Positions 13,601 through 28,009 of a stretch of DNA of 64,000 bases are shown in pieces. Below the pieces are notes generated by a model. That model had not been told where the DNA came from, made no database searches, and saw only the letters and a list, made by a program, of their open reading frames with translations. The DNA lies in assembly GCF_963678635.1 (NCBI RefSeq), contig NC_087062.1, positions 33,517,651 through 33,581,650 of the forward strand, written 5' to 3'. The stretch comes from Symsagittifera roscoffensis. Its lineage: Eukaryota > Xenacoelomorpha > Acoela > Convolutidae. A program made the translations under genes and the position numbers. Numbering within the stretch: position 1 is the first letter of the stretch; the number at the start of each line of letters is the position of its first letter.

Positions 13601-16600
13601 TCGACCAAGTTCGATCAAGCGAGATATTTTTCGATCGGCACGACAACAAATTTCTATGTTTTGACCAAGTTCCACGAAGCGAGGTACGTTTTGACCGGCG
13701 CGACCAAAACATCTAGGTTTGGACCAAGTTCAAGTAAGCGAGTTATGTTTCAATCGGCACGACCACAAACTTCTTTGTTTCGACCAAGTTCGACCCAGCG
13801 AGATACATTTTGACCAGCGCGACCCAAACATCTATATTTCGACCAAGTTCCACCAAACGAGATACGTTTCGACCGGCGCGACCAAAACATTTATTTTTCG
13901 ACCAAACTCGACCAAGCAAGATACGTTTCGACCGGCGCAACCAAAATCTCTAAGTTTCGACCAAGTTCGACCAAGCGGGATACGTTTCGACCGGCGCGAC
14001 CAAAACATTTATTTTTCGACCAAACTCGACCAAGCAAGATACGTTTCGACCGCCGCAACAAAAATCTCTAAGTTTCGACCAAGTTCGACCAAGCGAGATA
14101 TGTATCGATCGGCACGACCAAAAAATCTATGTTTCGACCAAGTTTGATCGAGCGAGATATGTTTCGATTAGCACGACCACAAAATTCTATGTTTTGACCA
14201 AATGCGACCAAGCTAGATACGTTTCGACCGGAGCGACCAAAAAATTTATGTTTCGACCAATTTTGACCACGACCAATTTCGATCGAGCGAGATATGTTTC
14301 GATCAGCACGACCACAAAATTCTATGTTTTGACCAAATGCGACCAAGCTAGATACGTTTCGACCGGAGCGACCAAAATATTTATGTTTCGACCAATTTTG
14401 ACCAAGAGAGATACGTTTTGAACGGCGCGATCAAAACATCTAGGTTTGGATCAAGTTCGACTGAGCGAGATTTGTTTCGATCGGCACAACCACGAACTTC
14501 TATGAGTCGACCAAGTTCAACCCAGTGAGATACTATTCGACCGGTGCGACCAAAACATCTATGTTTCGACCAAGTTCGACGAAGCGAGATACGTTTCAAC
14601 CGGCGCGACCAAAACGTTTTTGTTTCGACCAATTTTGACCCAGTTTGACCGAGGGAGATACGTTTCGACCGGCGAGACCAAAACATCTGAGTTTCGAGCA
14701 AGTTCGACCAAGCGAGATATGTTTCAATAGGCACGACCAAAACATCTAGGTTTAGACCAAGTTCGACTAAGCGAGGTATGTTTTGATCGGCACGACCACG
14801 AGTTTCTATGTTCTGACCAAGTTCGAGCAAGCAAAATAAGTTTCGACCAGCGCGACCAAAATATCTATGTTTCGACCAAGTTCGACTAAGCGAGTTACGT
14901 TTCGACCGTCGCGACAAAACTTTTATGTTTTGACCAAGTTCGACCAAGTTTGACCAAGCGAGATACGTTTCGACCGGCACGACCAAAATATCTAGGTTTC
15001 GACCAAGCTCAACCGAGCGAGATACGTTTCGACCGGCACGACCAAAACATCTCTGTTTCAACCACGTTCGACCAAGCGAGATACGTTTTGACCGGCGCGA
15101 CCAAAACATCTACGTTTGGACCAATTTTGACTAAGCGAGGTATGTTTCGATCGGCACGACCACGAACTTCTATGTTTCGACCAAGCTCAACCAAGCGAGA
15201 TACGTTTCGACCGGCGCGACCAAAACATCTAGGTTTCAACCAAGTTCCACCAAGCGAGATACGTTTCGACCGGCGCGACCAAAACATCTAGGTTTGGACC
15301 AATTACGACTAAGCGAGGTATGTTTCGATCGGCACGACCACGAACTTCTATGTTTCGACCAAGTTTGACCAAGCGAGATACGTTTCGACCGGCGCGACCA
15401 AAATATCTAGGTTTCAACCAAGTTCCACCAAGCGAGATTCGTTTCGACCGGTGCGACCAAAACATTTATGTTTCGAACAAGTTCGACCAAGCGAGATACG
15501 TTTCGAACGGCGCAACCAAAACATCTAAGTTTCGACCAAGTTCGACCAAGGGAGTTATGTTTCGATCGGCACGACAACAAAATTTTATATTTCGACTAGG
15601 TTCCACCAAGCCAGATAGATTTCGACCGGAGCGACCAAAATATCTATGTTTTGACCAAGTTCGACCAAGCGAGATATGTTTCGATCGGCACAACCACAAT
15701 TTTCTATGTTTCGACCAGGTTTGACCAAGCGAGATAGTTTTTGACCCGCGCGACCAAAACATCTATGTTTCGACCAAGTTCGATCAAGCGAGATATGTTT
15801 CGACCGGCGCGACCAAAACATCAAGGTTAGGACCAAGTTCGACTGACCGAGGTATGTTTCGATCAGCACGAGCACGAACTTCTATGTTTCGACCAAGTTC
15901 AACCAAGCGAGATACGTTTCGACCGGCGCGACCAAAACATCTAGGTTTCGATCAAGTTCCACCAGCGAGATACGTTACGATCGGCGCGACCAAAACATTA
16001 ATTTTTCGACCAAGTTCGACCAAGCGAGATACGTTTCGACCGGCGCAACCAAAACATCGATGTTTCGACCAAATTCGACCAAGCGAGATATGTTTTGATC
16101 GGCACGACCGAAAAATCTATGTTTCGACTAAGTTCGACCAAGCGAGATATGTTTCGATCGGCACGACCAAAAGATCTAGGTTTAGACCAAGTTCGACCAA
16201 TTGAGTTACGTTTCGACCGGCGCGACAAAACTTTTATGTTTCGATCAAGTTCGACAAAGTTTGACCAAGCGAGATACGTTTCGACCGGTGCGACCAAAAT
16301 ATCTAGGTTTCGACCAAGCTCAACCAAGCGAGATACGTTTTGACCGGCGCGACCAAAACACCTAGGTTTGGACCAATTTCGACTAAGCGAGGTATGTTTT
16401 GATCGGCACGACCACGAACTTCTATGTTTCGACCACATTCAACCAAGCGAGATACGTTTAGACCGGCGCGACTAAAACATTTATGTTTCGACCAAGTTCG
16501 ACCAAGCTAGATACGTTTTGACCGGCGCAACCAAAACATCTAAGTTTCGACCAAGTTCGACCAAGCAAGTTATGTTTCGATCGGCACGACAACAAAATTC

Positions 16601-16617
16601 TATGTTTCGACTATTTT

Positions 16618-17477
16618 CTATGTTTCGACCAGGTTTGACCAAGCGAGATATGTTTTGACCGGCGCGACCAAAATATCTATGTTTTCACCAAGTTCGACCA
16701 AACGAGATACGTTTCGACCGGCGCGACCAAAAAATTTATATTTCGACCAAGTTCGACCAAGTTCGATCAAGTTTGACCAAGTTTGACCAAGCGAGATACG
16801 TTTCGACCGGCGCGACCAAAACATCTGAGTTTCAACCAAGTTCGACCAAGCGAGATATGTTTCGATCGGCACGGCCACAAACTTCTATGTTTCGGCTAGG
16901 TTCCACCAAACGAGATAGATTTCCACCGGAGCGACCAAAATATCTATGTTTTGACCAAGTTCGTCCAAGCGAGTTATGTTTCGATCTGCACGACCACAAA
17001 CTTCTATGTTTCGACTAGGTTCCACCAAGCGAGATAGATTTCGACCGGAGCGACCAAAATATTTATGTTTTGAACAAGTTCGACCAAGAGAGATACGTTT
17101 TGACCGGCGCGACCAAAACATCTAGGTTTGGACCAATTTCGACTAAGCGAGGTATGTTTCGATCTGCACGACCACGAACTTCTATGTTTCGGCCAAGTTC
17201 AACCAAGCGAGATACGTTTAGACCGGCGCGACTAAAACATTTATGTTTCGACCAAGTTCGACCAAGCGAGATACGTTTCGACCGGTGCGACCAAAACATT
17301 TATGTTTCGACCAAGTTCGACCAAGCGAGATACGTTTCGACCGGCGCAACCAAAACATCTAAGTTTCGACCAAGTTCGACCAAGCAAGTTATGTTTCGAT
17401 CGGCACGACAACAAAATTCTATGTTTCGACTATTTTCTATGTTTCGACCAGGTTTGACCAAGCGAGATATGTTTTGA
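16618..17477 (+). repeat. Long-range duplicate of 9,140-9,880 within the satellite
   Basis: The variant order here matches 9,140-9,880 about 7.5 kb to the left. The offset is 7,478 bp at the start and 7,597 bp at the end, so the two copies differ by 119 bp, close to two monomers. That is what unequal exchange in register with the monomer would leave. A related version also starts near 2,272. Confidence 0.75.
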
Positions 17478-18581
17478 CCCGCGCTATCAAAACATTTATG
17501 TTTCGACCAATTCGATCAAGCGAGATATGTTTCGACCGGCGCGACAAAATTATCTAGGTTAGGACCAAGTTCGACAAAGCGAGATATGTTTCGATCGGCA
17601 AGACCACATACTTCTATGTTTCGACCAGGTTCGACCAAGCGAGATACTTTTTGACCCGCGCGACCAAAACATCTATGTTTGGACCAAGTTCGACTAAGCG
17701 AGGTATGTTTCGATCGGCACGACCACAAAATTCTATGTTTTGACCAAATTCGACCAAGCTAGATACGTTTCGACCGGAGCGACCAAAATATTTATGTTTC
17801 GACCAATTTTGATCAAGAGAGATAATACGTTTTGAACGGCGCGACCAAAACATCTAGGTTTGGATCAAGTTCGACTGAGCGAGTTTTGTTTCGATCGGCA
17901 CGACCACGAACTTCTATGTTTCTACCAAGTTCAATCCAGCGGGATACGTTTCGACCGGTGCGACCAAAACATCTATGTTTCGACCAAGTTCGACGAAGCG
18001 AGATACGTTTCGACCGGCGCGACCAAAACGATTTTTTTTCGACTAATTTTGACCCAGTTTGACCGAGGGAGATACGTTTCGACCGGCGAGACCAAAACAT
18101 CTGAGTTTCGAGCAAGTTCGACCAAGCGAGATATGTTTCGATCGGCACGACCACAAACTTCTATGTTTCGACTAAGTTCGACCAAGCGAGATATGTTTCG
18201 AGCGGCACGACCAAAACATCTAGGTTTAGACCAAGCTCGACTAAGCGAGGTATGTTTCGATCGGCACGACCACGAATTTCTATGTTCCGACCAAGTTCGA
18301 CCAGGCGAGATACGTTTCGACCAGCGCGACGAAAACATCTAGGTTTAGACCAAGTTCGACTAAGCGAGGTATGTTTCGATCGGCACGACCACGAATTTCT
18401 ATGTTCCGACCAAGTTCGACCAGGCGAGATACGTTTCGACCGGCGCGACAAAAACTTTTATGTTTCGACCAAGTTCGACCAAGTTTGACCAAGCGAGATA
18501 CGTTTCGACCGGCGCGACCAAAACATCAATGTTTCGACCACGTTCGACCAAGCGAGATACTTTTTGACCGGCGCGACCAAA

Positions 18582-21051
18582 ACGTCTAGATTTGGGCTAA
18601 GTTTGACTAAGCGAGGTATGTTTCGTCGGCACGACCAGGAACTTCTATGTTTCGACCAAGTTCGACCAAGCGAGATACGTTTCGACCGGTGCGACCAAAA
18701 CATGTATGTTTCGACCAAGTTCGACCAAGCGAGATACGTTTCGAACGGCGCCACCAAAAAATTTATGCTTCGATCAAGTACGACCAAGTTTGACCAATCG
18801 AGATACGTTTCGACCGGCGCGAACAAAATATCTAGGTTTCAACCAAGCTCAACCGAGCGAGATACGTTTCGACCGGCGCGACAAAAACTTTTATGTTTCG
18901 ACCAAGTTCGACCAAGTTTGACCAAGCGAGATACGTTTCGACCGGCGCGACCAAAATATCTAGGTTTCGACCAAGCTCAACCGAGCGAGATACGTTTCGA
19001 CCGGCGCGACCAAAACACCAATGTTTCGACCACGTTCGACCAAGCGAGATACGTTTCGAACGGCGCCACCAAAACATTTATGCTTCGATCAAGTACGACC
19101 AAGTTTGACCAATCGAGATACGTTTCGACCGGCGCAACCAAAATAATTAGGTCTCAACCAAGCTCAACCGAGCGAGATACGTTTCGACCAGCGCGACCAA
19201 AACATCTATGTTTCGACCACGTTCGACCAAGCGAGATACGTTTTGACCGGCGCGACCAAAACGTCTAGATTTGGGCCAAGTTTGACTAAGCGAGGTATGT
19301 TTCGTCGGCACGACCAGGAACTTCTATGTTTCGACCAAGTTCGACCAAGCGAGATACGTTTCGACCGGTGCGACCAAAACATGTATGTTTCGACCAAGTT
19401 CGACCAAGCGAGATACGTTTCGAACGGCGCCACCAAAAAATTTATGCTTCGATCAAGTACGACCAAGTTTGACCAATCGAGATACGTTTCGACCGGCGCG
19501 AACAAAATATCTAGGTTTCAACCAAGCTCAACCGAGCGAGATACGTTTCGACCGGCGCGACAAAAACTTTTATGTTTCGACCAAGTTCGACCAAGTTTGA
19601 CCAAGCGAGATACGTTTCGACCGGTGCGACCAAAATATCTAGGTTTCGACCAAGCTCAACCGAGCGAGATACGTTTCGACCGGCGCGACCAAAACACCAA
19701 TGTTTCGACCACGTTCGACCAAGCGAGATACGTTTCGAACGGCGCCACCAAAACATTTATGCTTCGATCAAGTACGACCAAGTTTGACCAATCGAGATAC
19801 GTTTCGACCGGCGCAACCAAAATAATTAGGTCTCAACCAAGCTCAACCGAGCGAGATACGTTTCGACCAGCGCGACCAAAACATCTATGTTTCGACCACG
19901 TTCGACCAAGCGAGATACGTTTTGACCGGCGCGACCAAAACGTCTAGATTTGGGCCAAGTTTGACTAAGCGAGGTATGTTTCTTCGGCACGACCAGGAAC
20001 TTCTATGTTTCAACCAAGTTCGACCAAGCGAGATACGTTTCGAACGGCGCCACCAAAACATTTATGCTTCGATCAAGTACGACCAAGTTTGACCAATCGA
20101 GATACGTTTCGACCGGCGCGACCAAAATATCTAGGTTTCAATCAAGCTCAACCGAGCGAGATACGTTTCGACCAGCGCGATAAAACATCTATGTGTCGAC
20201 CACGTTCGACCAAGCGAGATACGTTTTGACCGGCGCGACAAAAACTTTTATGTTTCAACCAAGTTCGACCAAGTTTGACCATGCGAGATACGTTTCGACC
20301 GGCGCGACCAAAACATCAATGTTTCGACCACGTTCGACCAAGCGAGATACGTTTCGAACGGCGCCACCAAAACATTTATGCTTCGATCAAGTACGACCAA
20401 GTTTGACCAATCGAGATACGTTTCGACCGGCGCGACCAAAATATCTAGGTTTCAACCAAGCTCAACCGTGCGAGATACGTTTCGACCAGCGCGACCAAAA
20501 CATCTATGTTTCGACCACGTTCGACCAAGCGAGATACGTTTTGACCGGCGCGACCAAAACGTCTAGATTTGGGCCAAGTTTGACTAAGCGAGGTATGTTT
20601 CTTCGGCACGACCAGGAACTTCTATGTTTCAACCAAGTTCGACCAAGCGAGATACGTTTCGAACGGCGCCACCAAAACATTTATGCTTCGATAAAGTACG
20701 ACCAAGTTTGACCAATCGAGATACGTTTCGACCGGCGCGACCAAAATATCTAGGTTTCAACCAAGCTCAACCGAGCGAGATACGTTTCGACCAGCGCGAC
20801 CAAAACATCTATGTTTCGACCACGTTCGACCAAGCGAGATACGTTTTGACCGGCGCGACAAAAAAGTTTTATGTTTCGACCAAGTTCGACCAAGTTTGAC
20901 CAAGCGAGATACGTTTCGACCGGCGCGACCAAAACATCTAGGTTTCGACCAAGCCCAACCGAGCGAGATACGTTTCAACCGGCGCGACCAAAACATCAAT
21001 GTTTCGACCACGTTCGACCAAGCGAGATATTTTTTGACCGGCGCGACCAAA
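18582..21051 (+). repeat. Higher-order repeat, 679-bp unit with shortened later copies
   Basis: A distinctive variant, cgtctagatttgggccaag, marks the units at 18,583, 19,262, 19,941, 20,560 and 21,053. The spacings are 679, 679, 619 and 493 bp. The first two units are almost identical over their full length. The shorter ones have lost about one and three monomers, a ladder expected from unequal crossing-over or replication slippage. Confidence 0.88.
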
Positions 21052-22029
21052 ACGTCTAGATTTGGGCCAAGTTTGACTAAGCGAGGTATGTTTCGTCGGC
21101 ACGACCAGGAACTTTTATGTTTCGACCAAGTTCGACCAAGCGAGATACGTTTCGACCGGTGCGACCAAAACATGTATGTTTCGACCAAGTTCGACCAAGC
21201 GAGATACGTTTCGAACGGCGCCACCAAAACATTTATGCTTCAATCAAGTACGACCAAGTTTGACCAATCGAGATATGTTTCGACCGGCGCCACCAAAACA
21301 TCTGATTTTCAACCAAGTTCGACCAAGCGAGATATGTTTCGATCGGCACGATAACAAATTTCTATGTTTCGACCAGGTTCGATCATGCGAGATACGTTTC
21401 AACCCGCGCGACCGAAACATCTATGTTTCGACCAAGTTCGACCAAGCGAGTTATGTTTCGATCGGCACGACCACAAAATTCGATGTTTTGACCAAAATCG
21501 ACCAAGCGATATGTTTCGACCAGCGCGACCAAAACATCTAGGTTTCGACCAAGTTCAACCAAGCGAGTTATATTTCGATCGGCACGACCACAAAATTCGA
21601 TGTTTTGACCAAAATCGACCAAGCGATATACGTTTTGACCGGCGCGACCAAAACATCTCTGTTTCGACCAAGCGAGATACGTTCTGACCGGCGCGACCAA
21701 AATTTCTAGGTTTGGACCAAGCTCGACCAAGCGAGATTTGTTTCGATCGGCACGACCACGAAATTCTATGTTTCGAACAGGTTCGACCAAGCGAGATACG
21801 TTTCGACCAGCGCGACCAAAACATCTAGATTTTGACGAAGTTTGACCATGCGAGATATGTTATGACCGGCGCGACCAGAACATCTAGGGCATCTAGGTTT
21901 TGGCCAAGTTCGGCCAATCGAGATATGTTTCGATCAGCATGACCACGAATTTCTATGTTTCGAACAGGTTCGACCAAGCGAGATACGTTTCGACCGGTGC
22001 GACCAAAACATCTAGGTTGCGACCAAGTT

Positions 22030-24840
22030 CGACCAAGTGAGATATGTTTCGACCAGCGCGACATAAAAAATCTAGGTTTCGACCAAGTTCAATCAAGCGA
22101 GATACGTCTCCACCGGCGCGACCAAAACATATAGGTTTCCACCAAGTTCAACCAAGCGAGATACGTTTCGACCGGTGCGACCAAAACATCTAGGTTGCGA
22201 CCAAGTTCGACCAAGTGAGATATGTTTCGACCAGCGCGACATAAAAAATCTAGGTTTCGACCAAGTTCAATCCAGCGAGATACGTCTCCACCGGCGCGAC
22301 CAAAACATATAGGTTTCGACCAAGTTCAACCAAGCGAGATACGTTTCGACCGGCGCGACCAAAACATCTATGTTTCGACCAAGTTCCACCAAGCGAGATA
22401 TGTTTCGATCGGCATGACCACAAAATTATATGTTTCGACCAAAATCGACCAAGCGAGATATGTGTCGACCGGCGTGATCAAAACATTTATGTTTCGACCA
22501 AGCTCAACCAAGTTTGAACCAGCGAGATACGTTTCGACCGAGGCGACCAAAACATCTATGTTTCGACCAAGTTCGACCAAGTGAGATATGTTTCGACCAG
22601 CGCGACATAAAAAATCTAGGTTTCGACCAAGTTCAATCAAGCGAGATACGTCTCCACCGGCGCGACCAAAACAAATAGGTTTCGACCAAGTTCAACCAAG
22701 CGAGATACGTTTCGACCGGCGCGACCAAAACATCTATGTTTCGACCAAGTTCCACCAAGCGAGATATGTTTCGATCGGCATGACCACAAAATTATATGTT
22801 TCGACCAAAATCGACCAAGCGAGATATGTGTCGACCGGCGTGATCAAAACATTTATGTTTCGACCAAGCTCGACCAAGTTTGAACCAGCGAGATACGTTT
22901 CGACCGAGGCGACCAAAACATCTGAGTTTCGACCAAGTTCGACCAAGCGAGATACGTTTCGACCGGCGCGACCAATACATCTATGTTTCGACCAAGTTCG
23001 ACCAAGCGAGATTCGTTTCGACCGGCGCGACCAAAACATTTATGTTTCGACCAAGTTCGACCAAGTTTGACCAAGCGAGATACGTTTCGACCGGCGCGAC
23101 CAAAACATCTGAGTTTCGATCAAGTTCGACCAAGCGAGATATGTTTCGATCGGCACAACCACAATATTCTATGTTTCGACTAAGTTAGACCAAGCGAGAT
23201 ATGTTTCGATCGGCACGATCACAAACTTCTATATTTTGACCAGGCTCGACCATGCCAGATACGTTTCGACCCGCGCGACCAAAACATCTACGTTTCGACC
23301 AAGTTCGACCAAGCGAGATATATTTCGATCGGCACGACCACAAAATTCTATCTTTTGACCAAAATCGACCAAGCGAGATACGTTTCGACCGGCGCGACCA
23401 AAATATCTATGTTTCGACCAAGTTCTACCAAGCGTGATACGTTTTGACCGACGCGACCAAATCATCTAGGTTTCGACCAAATTCGATCAAGCAAGATACG
23501 TTTCGACCGGCGCGACCAAAACATCTATGTTTCGACCAAGCGAGATACGTTTCGAACGGCGCCACCAAAGCATTTATGCTTGGTTCAAGTACGACCAAGT
23601 TTGACCAATCGAGATACGTTTCGACCGGCGCCAACAAAACATCTGATTTTCAACCAAGTTCGACCAAGCGAGATATGTTTCGATCGGCACGATAACAAAT
23701 TTCTATGTTTCGACCAGGTTCGACCATGCGAGATACGTTTCAACCCGCGCGACCGAAACATCTATGTTTCGACCAAGTTCGACCAAGCGAGTTATGTTTC
23801 GATCGGCACGACCACAAAATTTGATGTTTTGACCAAAATCGACCAAGCGATATACGTTTTGACCGGCGCGACCAAAACATCTCTGTTTCGACCAAGCGAG
23901 ATACGTTCTGACCGGCGCGACCAAAACATCTAGGTTTCGACCAAGTTCAACCAAGCGAGTTATGTTTCGATCGGCACGACCACAAAATTCGATGTTTTGA
24001 CCAAAATCGACCAAGCGATATACGTTTTGACCGGCGCGACCAAAACATCTCTGTTTCGACCAAGCGAGATACGTTCTGACCGGCGCGACCAAAACATCTA
24101 TGTTTCGACCAAGTTCGACCAAGCGAGATATGTTTCGTTCGGCATGACCACAAAATTGTATGTTTCGACCAAAATCGACCAAGCGAGATATGTGTCGATT
24201 GGCGTGATCAAAACATTTATGTTTCGACCAAGCTCGACCAAGTTTGAACCAACGAGATACGTTTCGACCGACGCGACCAAAACATCTGAGTTTCGACCAA
24301 GTTCGACCAAGCGATATACGTTTCGACCGGCGCGACCAATACATCTATGTTTCGACCAAGTTCGACCAAGCGAGATACGTTTCGACCGGCGCGACCAAAA
24401 CATTTATGTTTCGACCAAGTTCGACCAAGTTTGACCAAGCGAGATACGTTTCGACCGGCGCGACCAAAACATCTGAGTTTCGATCAAGTTCGACCAAGCG
24501 AGATATGTTTCGATCGGCACGACCACAATATTCTATGTTTCGACTAAATTAGACCAAGCGAGATATGTTTCGATCGGCATGACCACAAAATTGTATGTTT
24601 CGACCAAAATTGACCAAGCGAGATATGTGTCGACCGGCGTGATCAAAACATTTATGTTTCGACCAAGCTCGACCAAGTTTGAACCAACGAGATACGTTTC
24701 GACCGACGCGACCAAAACATCTGAGTTTCGACCAAGTTCGACCAAGCGATATACGTTTCGACCGGCGCGACCAATACATCTATGTTTCGACCAAGTTCGA
24801 CCAAGCGAGATACGTTTCGACCGGCGCGACCAAAACATTT
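22030..24840 (+). repeat. Higher-order repeat block with 366-bp and ~1.36-kb offsets
   Basis: A unit carrying gcgacataaaaaatctagg and the gtgtcgaccggcgtgatc variant repeats at 366 bp (22,222 and 22,588). A larger block containing it and its right neighbours recurs at 1,364 bp (22,734-23,039 against 24,098-24,403) and once more 435 bp later (24,533-24,838). Short monomers of about 30 bp occur in this part (for example near 23,530 and 24,055), where half a monomer is missing. Confidence 0.75.
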
Positions 24841-27800
24841 ATGTTTCGACCAAGTTCGACCAAGTTTGACCAAGCGAGATACGTTTCGACCCGCGCGACC
24901 AAAACATCTACGTTTCGACCAAGTTCGACCAAGCGAGATATGTTTCGATCGGCACGACCACAAAGTTCTATCTTTCGACCAAAATCGACCAAGCGAGATA
25001 CGTTTCGACCGGCGCGACCAAAACATCTATGGTTCGAACAAGTTCGACCAAGCGAGATCTGTTTCGACCGACGCGACCAAATCATCTAGGCTTCGACCAA
25101 ATTCGATCAAGCAAGATACGTTTCGACCGGCAGGACCAAAACTTCTATGTTTCGACCAAGCGAGATACCTTTTGACAAGCGCGACCAAAGCTTCTAGGTT
25201 CGGACTAAGTTTGACCAAGCGAGAAATTTTTCGATCGTTACGACCACGAACTTCTATGTTTCGAGCAGGTTCGACCAAGCGAGATACGTTTCGACCGGCG
25301 CGACCAAAACATCTAGGTTTCAACGAATCTTGACCAAGCGAGATACGTTTTGACCGGAGCGACCAGAACATCTAGGTTTTGGCCAAGTGCGACCAAGCGA
25401 GATATGTTTCGACCTGCGCGACTTGTAAAATCTAGGTATCGACCAAGTTCAATCCAGCGAGATAAGTTTCCACCGGCGCGAACAAAACATCTATGTTTCG
25501 ACCAAGCGAGATACGTTTTGACAAGCGCGACCGAAGCTTCTAGGTTTCGACCAAGTTCGACCAAGCGAGATACGTTTCGACCGGCGCGCCCTAAACATCT
25601 AGGTTTCAACCAAATTCGACCAAGCGAGATATGTTTCGACCTGCGCGACATGTAAAATCTAGGTTTCGACCAATTTCAATCCCGCGAGATACGTTTCCAC
25701 CGGCGCGAAAAAAAACATCTATGTTTCGACCAAGCGAGATACGTTTTGACAAGCGCGACCAAAGCTTCTAGGTTTCGACCAAGTTCGACCAAGCGAGATA
25801 CGTTTCGACCGGCGCGCCCTAAACATCTAGGTTTCGACCAAATTCGACCGAGCGAGTTACGTTTTGACCTGCACGATCAAAAAATCTATTTTTCGACTAA
25901 GTTCGACCAAGCGAGATACGTTTCCAACGGCTTGACCAAAACCTTTAGGCTTCGACCAAGCGAGATACTTTTCGACCAATGCGAGACCAAAACATCAAAA
26001 CATCTATGTTTCGACCAAGTTCGACCAAGCGAGATATAGTTCGATCAGCACAACCACAAAACTCTATGTCCTGACCAAGTTCGACCAAGTGAGATACGTT
26101 TCGACCGGCGCGACCAAAACATCTATTTTTCGACTGAATTCGACCAAGCGAGATACATTTCGACCGGCGCGACCAAAATATTTAGGTTTCGACCAAGCGA
26201 GATACTTTTCGAACGGCGCCAGCAAAAAACCTATGTTTTGACCAAGTACGACCAAGCGAGATACGTCTTGACCGGCGCGACCAAAACATCTAGGTTTGGA
26301 CCCAGTTCGACCGAGCGAGATATGTTTCGATCGGAACGACCATGAACTTCTATGTTTTGACCAAGTTCGACCAAGCGAGATACGTTTTGACCCGCGCGAC
26401 CAAAACATCTATGTTTCGACCAAGTTCGACCAAGCGAGATATGGTTCGATCGGCACAACCACAAAACTCTATGTCTTGACCAAGTTCAACCAAGTGAGAT
26501 ACGTTTCGACCGGCGCGACCAAAACATCTATTTTTCGACTAAATTCGACCAAGCGAGATACTTTTCGACCAATGCGCGACCAAAACATCAAAACATCTAT
26601 GTTTCGACCAAGTTCGACCAAGCGAGATATGGTTCGACCGGCGCGACCAAAACATCTATAATTCCACCAAGTTCGACCAAGCGAGATATGGTTCGATCGG
26701 CACAACCACAAAACTCTATCTCTTGACCAAGTTCAACCAAGTGAGATACGTTTCGACCGGCGCGACCAAAACATCTGTTTTTCGACTAAATTCAACCAAG
26801 CGAGATACATTTCGACCGGCGCGACCAAAACATTTAGGTTTCGACCAAGCGAGATACTTTTCGACTGGCGCGAGCAAAAAATCTATGTTTTGACCAAGTA
26901 CGACCAAGCGAGATACGTCTTGACCGGCGCGACCAAAACATCTAGGTTTGGACCCAGTTCGACCGAGCGAGATATGTTTCGATCGGCACGACCACGAACT
27001 TCTATGTTTTGACCAGGTTCGACCAAGCGAGATACGTTTCGACCCGCGCCACCAAAACATCTATGTTTCGACCAAGTTCGACCAAGCGAGATATGATTCG
27101 ATCGGCACAAAACACCTACTTTTCGACTAAATTCGACCAAGCGAGATACTTTCCGACCAATGCGCGACCAAAACATCAAAACATCTATGTTTCGACCAAG
27201 TTCGACCAAGCGAGATATGGTTCGATCAGCACTACCACAAAACTCTATGTCTTGACCAAGTTCGACCAAGTGAGATACGTTTCGACCGGCGCAACCAAAA
27301 CATCTATTTTTCGACTAAATTCGACCAAGCGAGATACATTTCGACCGGCGCGACCAAAGCATTTAGGTTTCAACCAAGCGAGATACTTTTCGACCGGCGC
27401 GAGCAAAAAATCGATGTTTTGACCAAGTACGACCAAGCGAGATACTTCTTGACCGGCGCGACCAAAACATCTAGGTTTTGACCCAGTTCGACCGAGCGAG
27501 ATATGTTTCGATCGGCACAACCACAAAACTCTATGTCTTGACCAAGTTCGACCAAGCGAGATACGTTTCAACCCGCGCGACCAAAACATCTATGTTTCGA
27601 CCAAGTTTGACCAAGCGAGATATGGTTCGATCGGCACAACCACAAAACTCTATGTCTTGACCAAGTTCGACCAAGTGAGATACGTTTCGCCCGGCGCGAC
27701 CAAAACATCTATTTTTCGACTAAATTCGACCAAGCGAGTTACATTTTGACCGGTGCGACCAAAACATTTAGGTTTCGACCATGCGAGATACTTTTCGAGC

Positions 27801-28009
27801 GGCGCGAGCAAAAAATCTATGATTTGACCAAGTACGACCAAGCGAGATACGTCTTGACCGGCGCGACCAAAACATCTAGGTTTTGACCCAGTTCGACCGA
27901 GCGAGATATGTTTTGATCGGCACGACCACGAAATTCTATGTTTTGACCAGGTTCGACCAAGCGAGATACGTTTCGACCCGCGCGACCAAATTATCTATGT
28001 TTCGACCAA

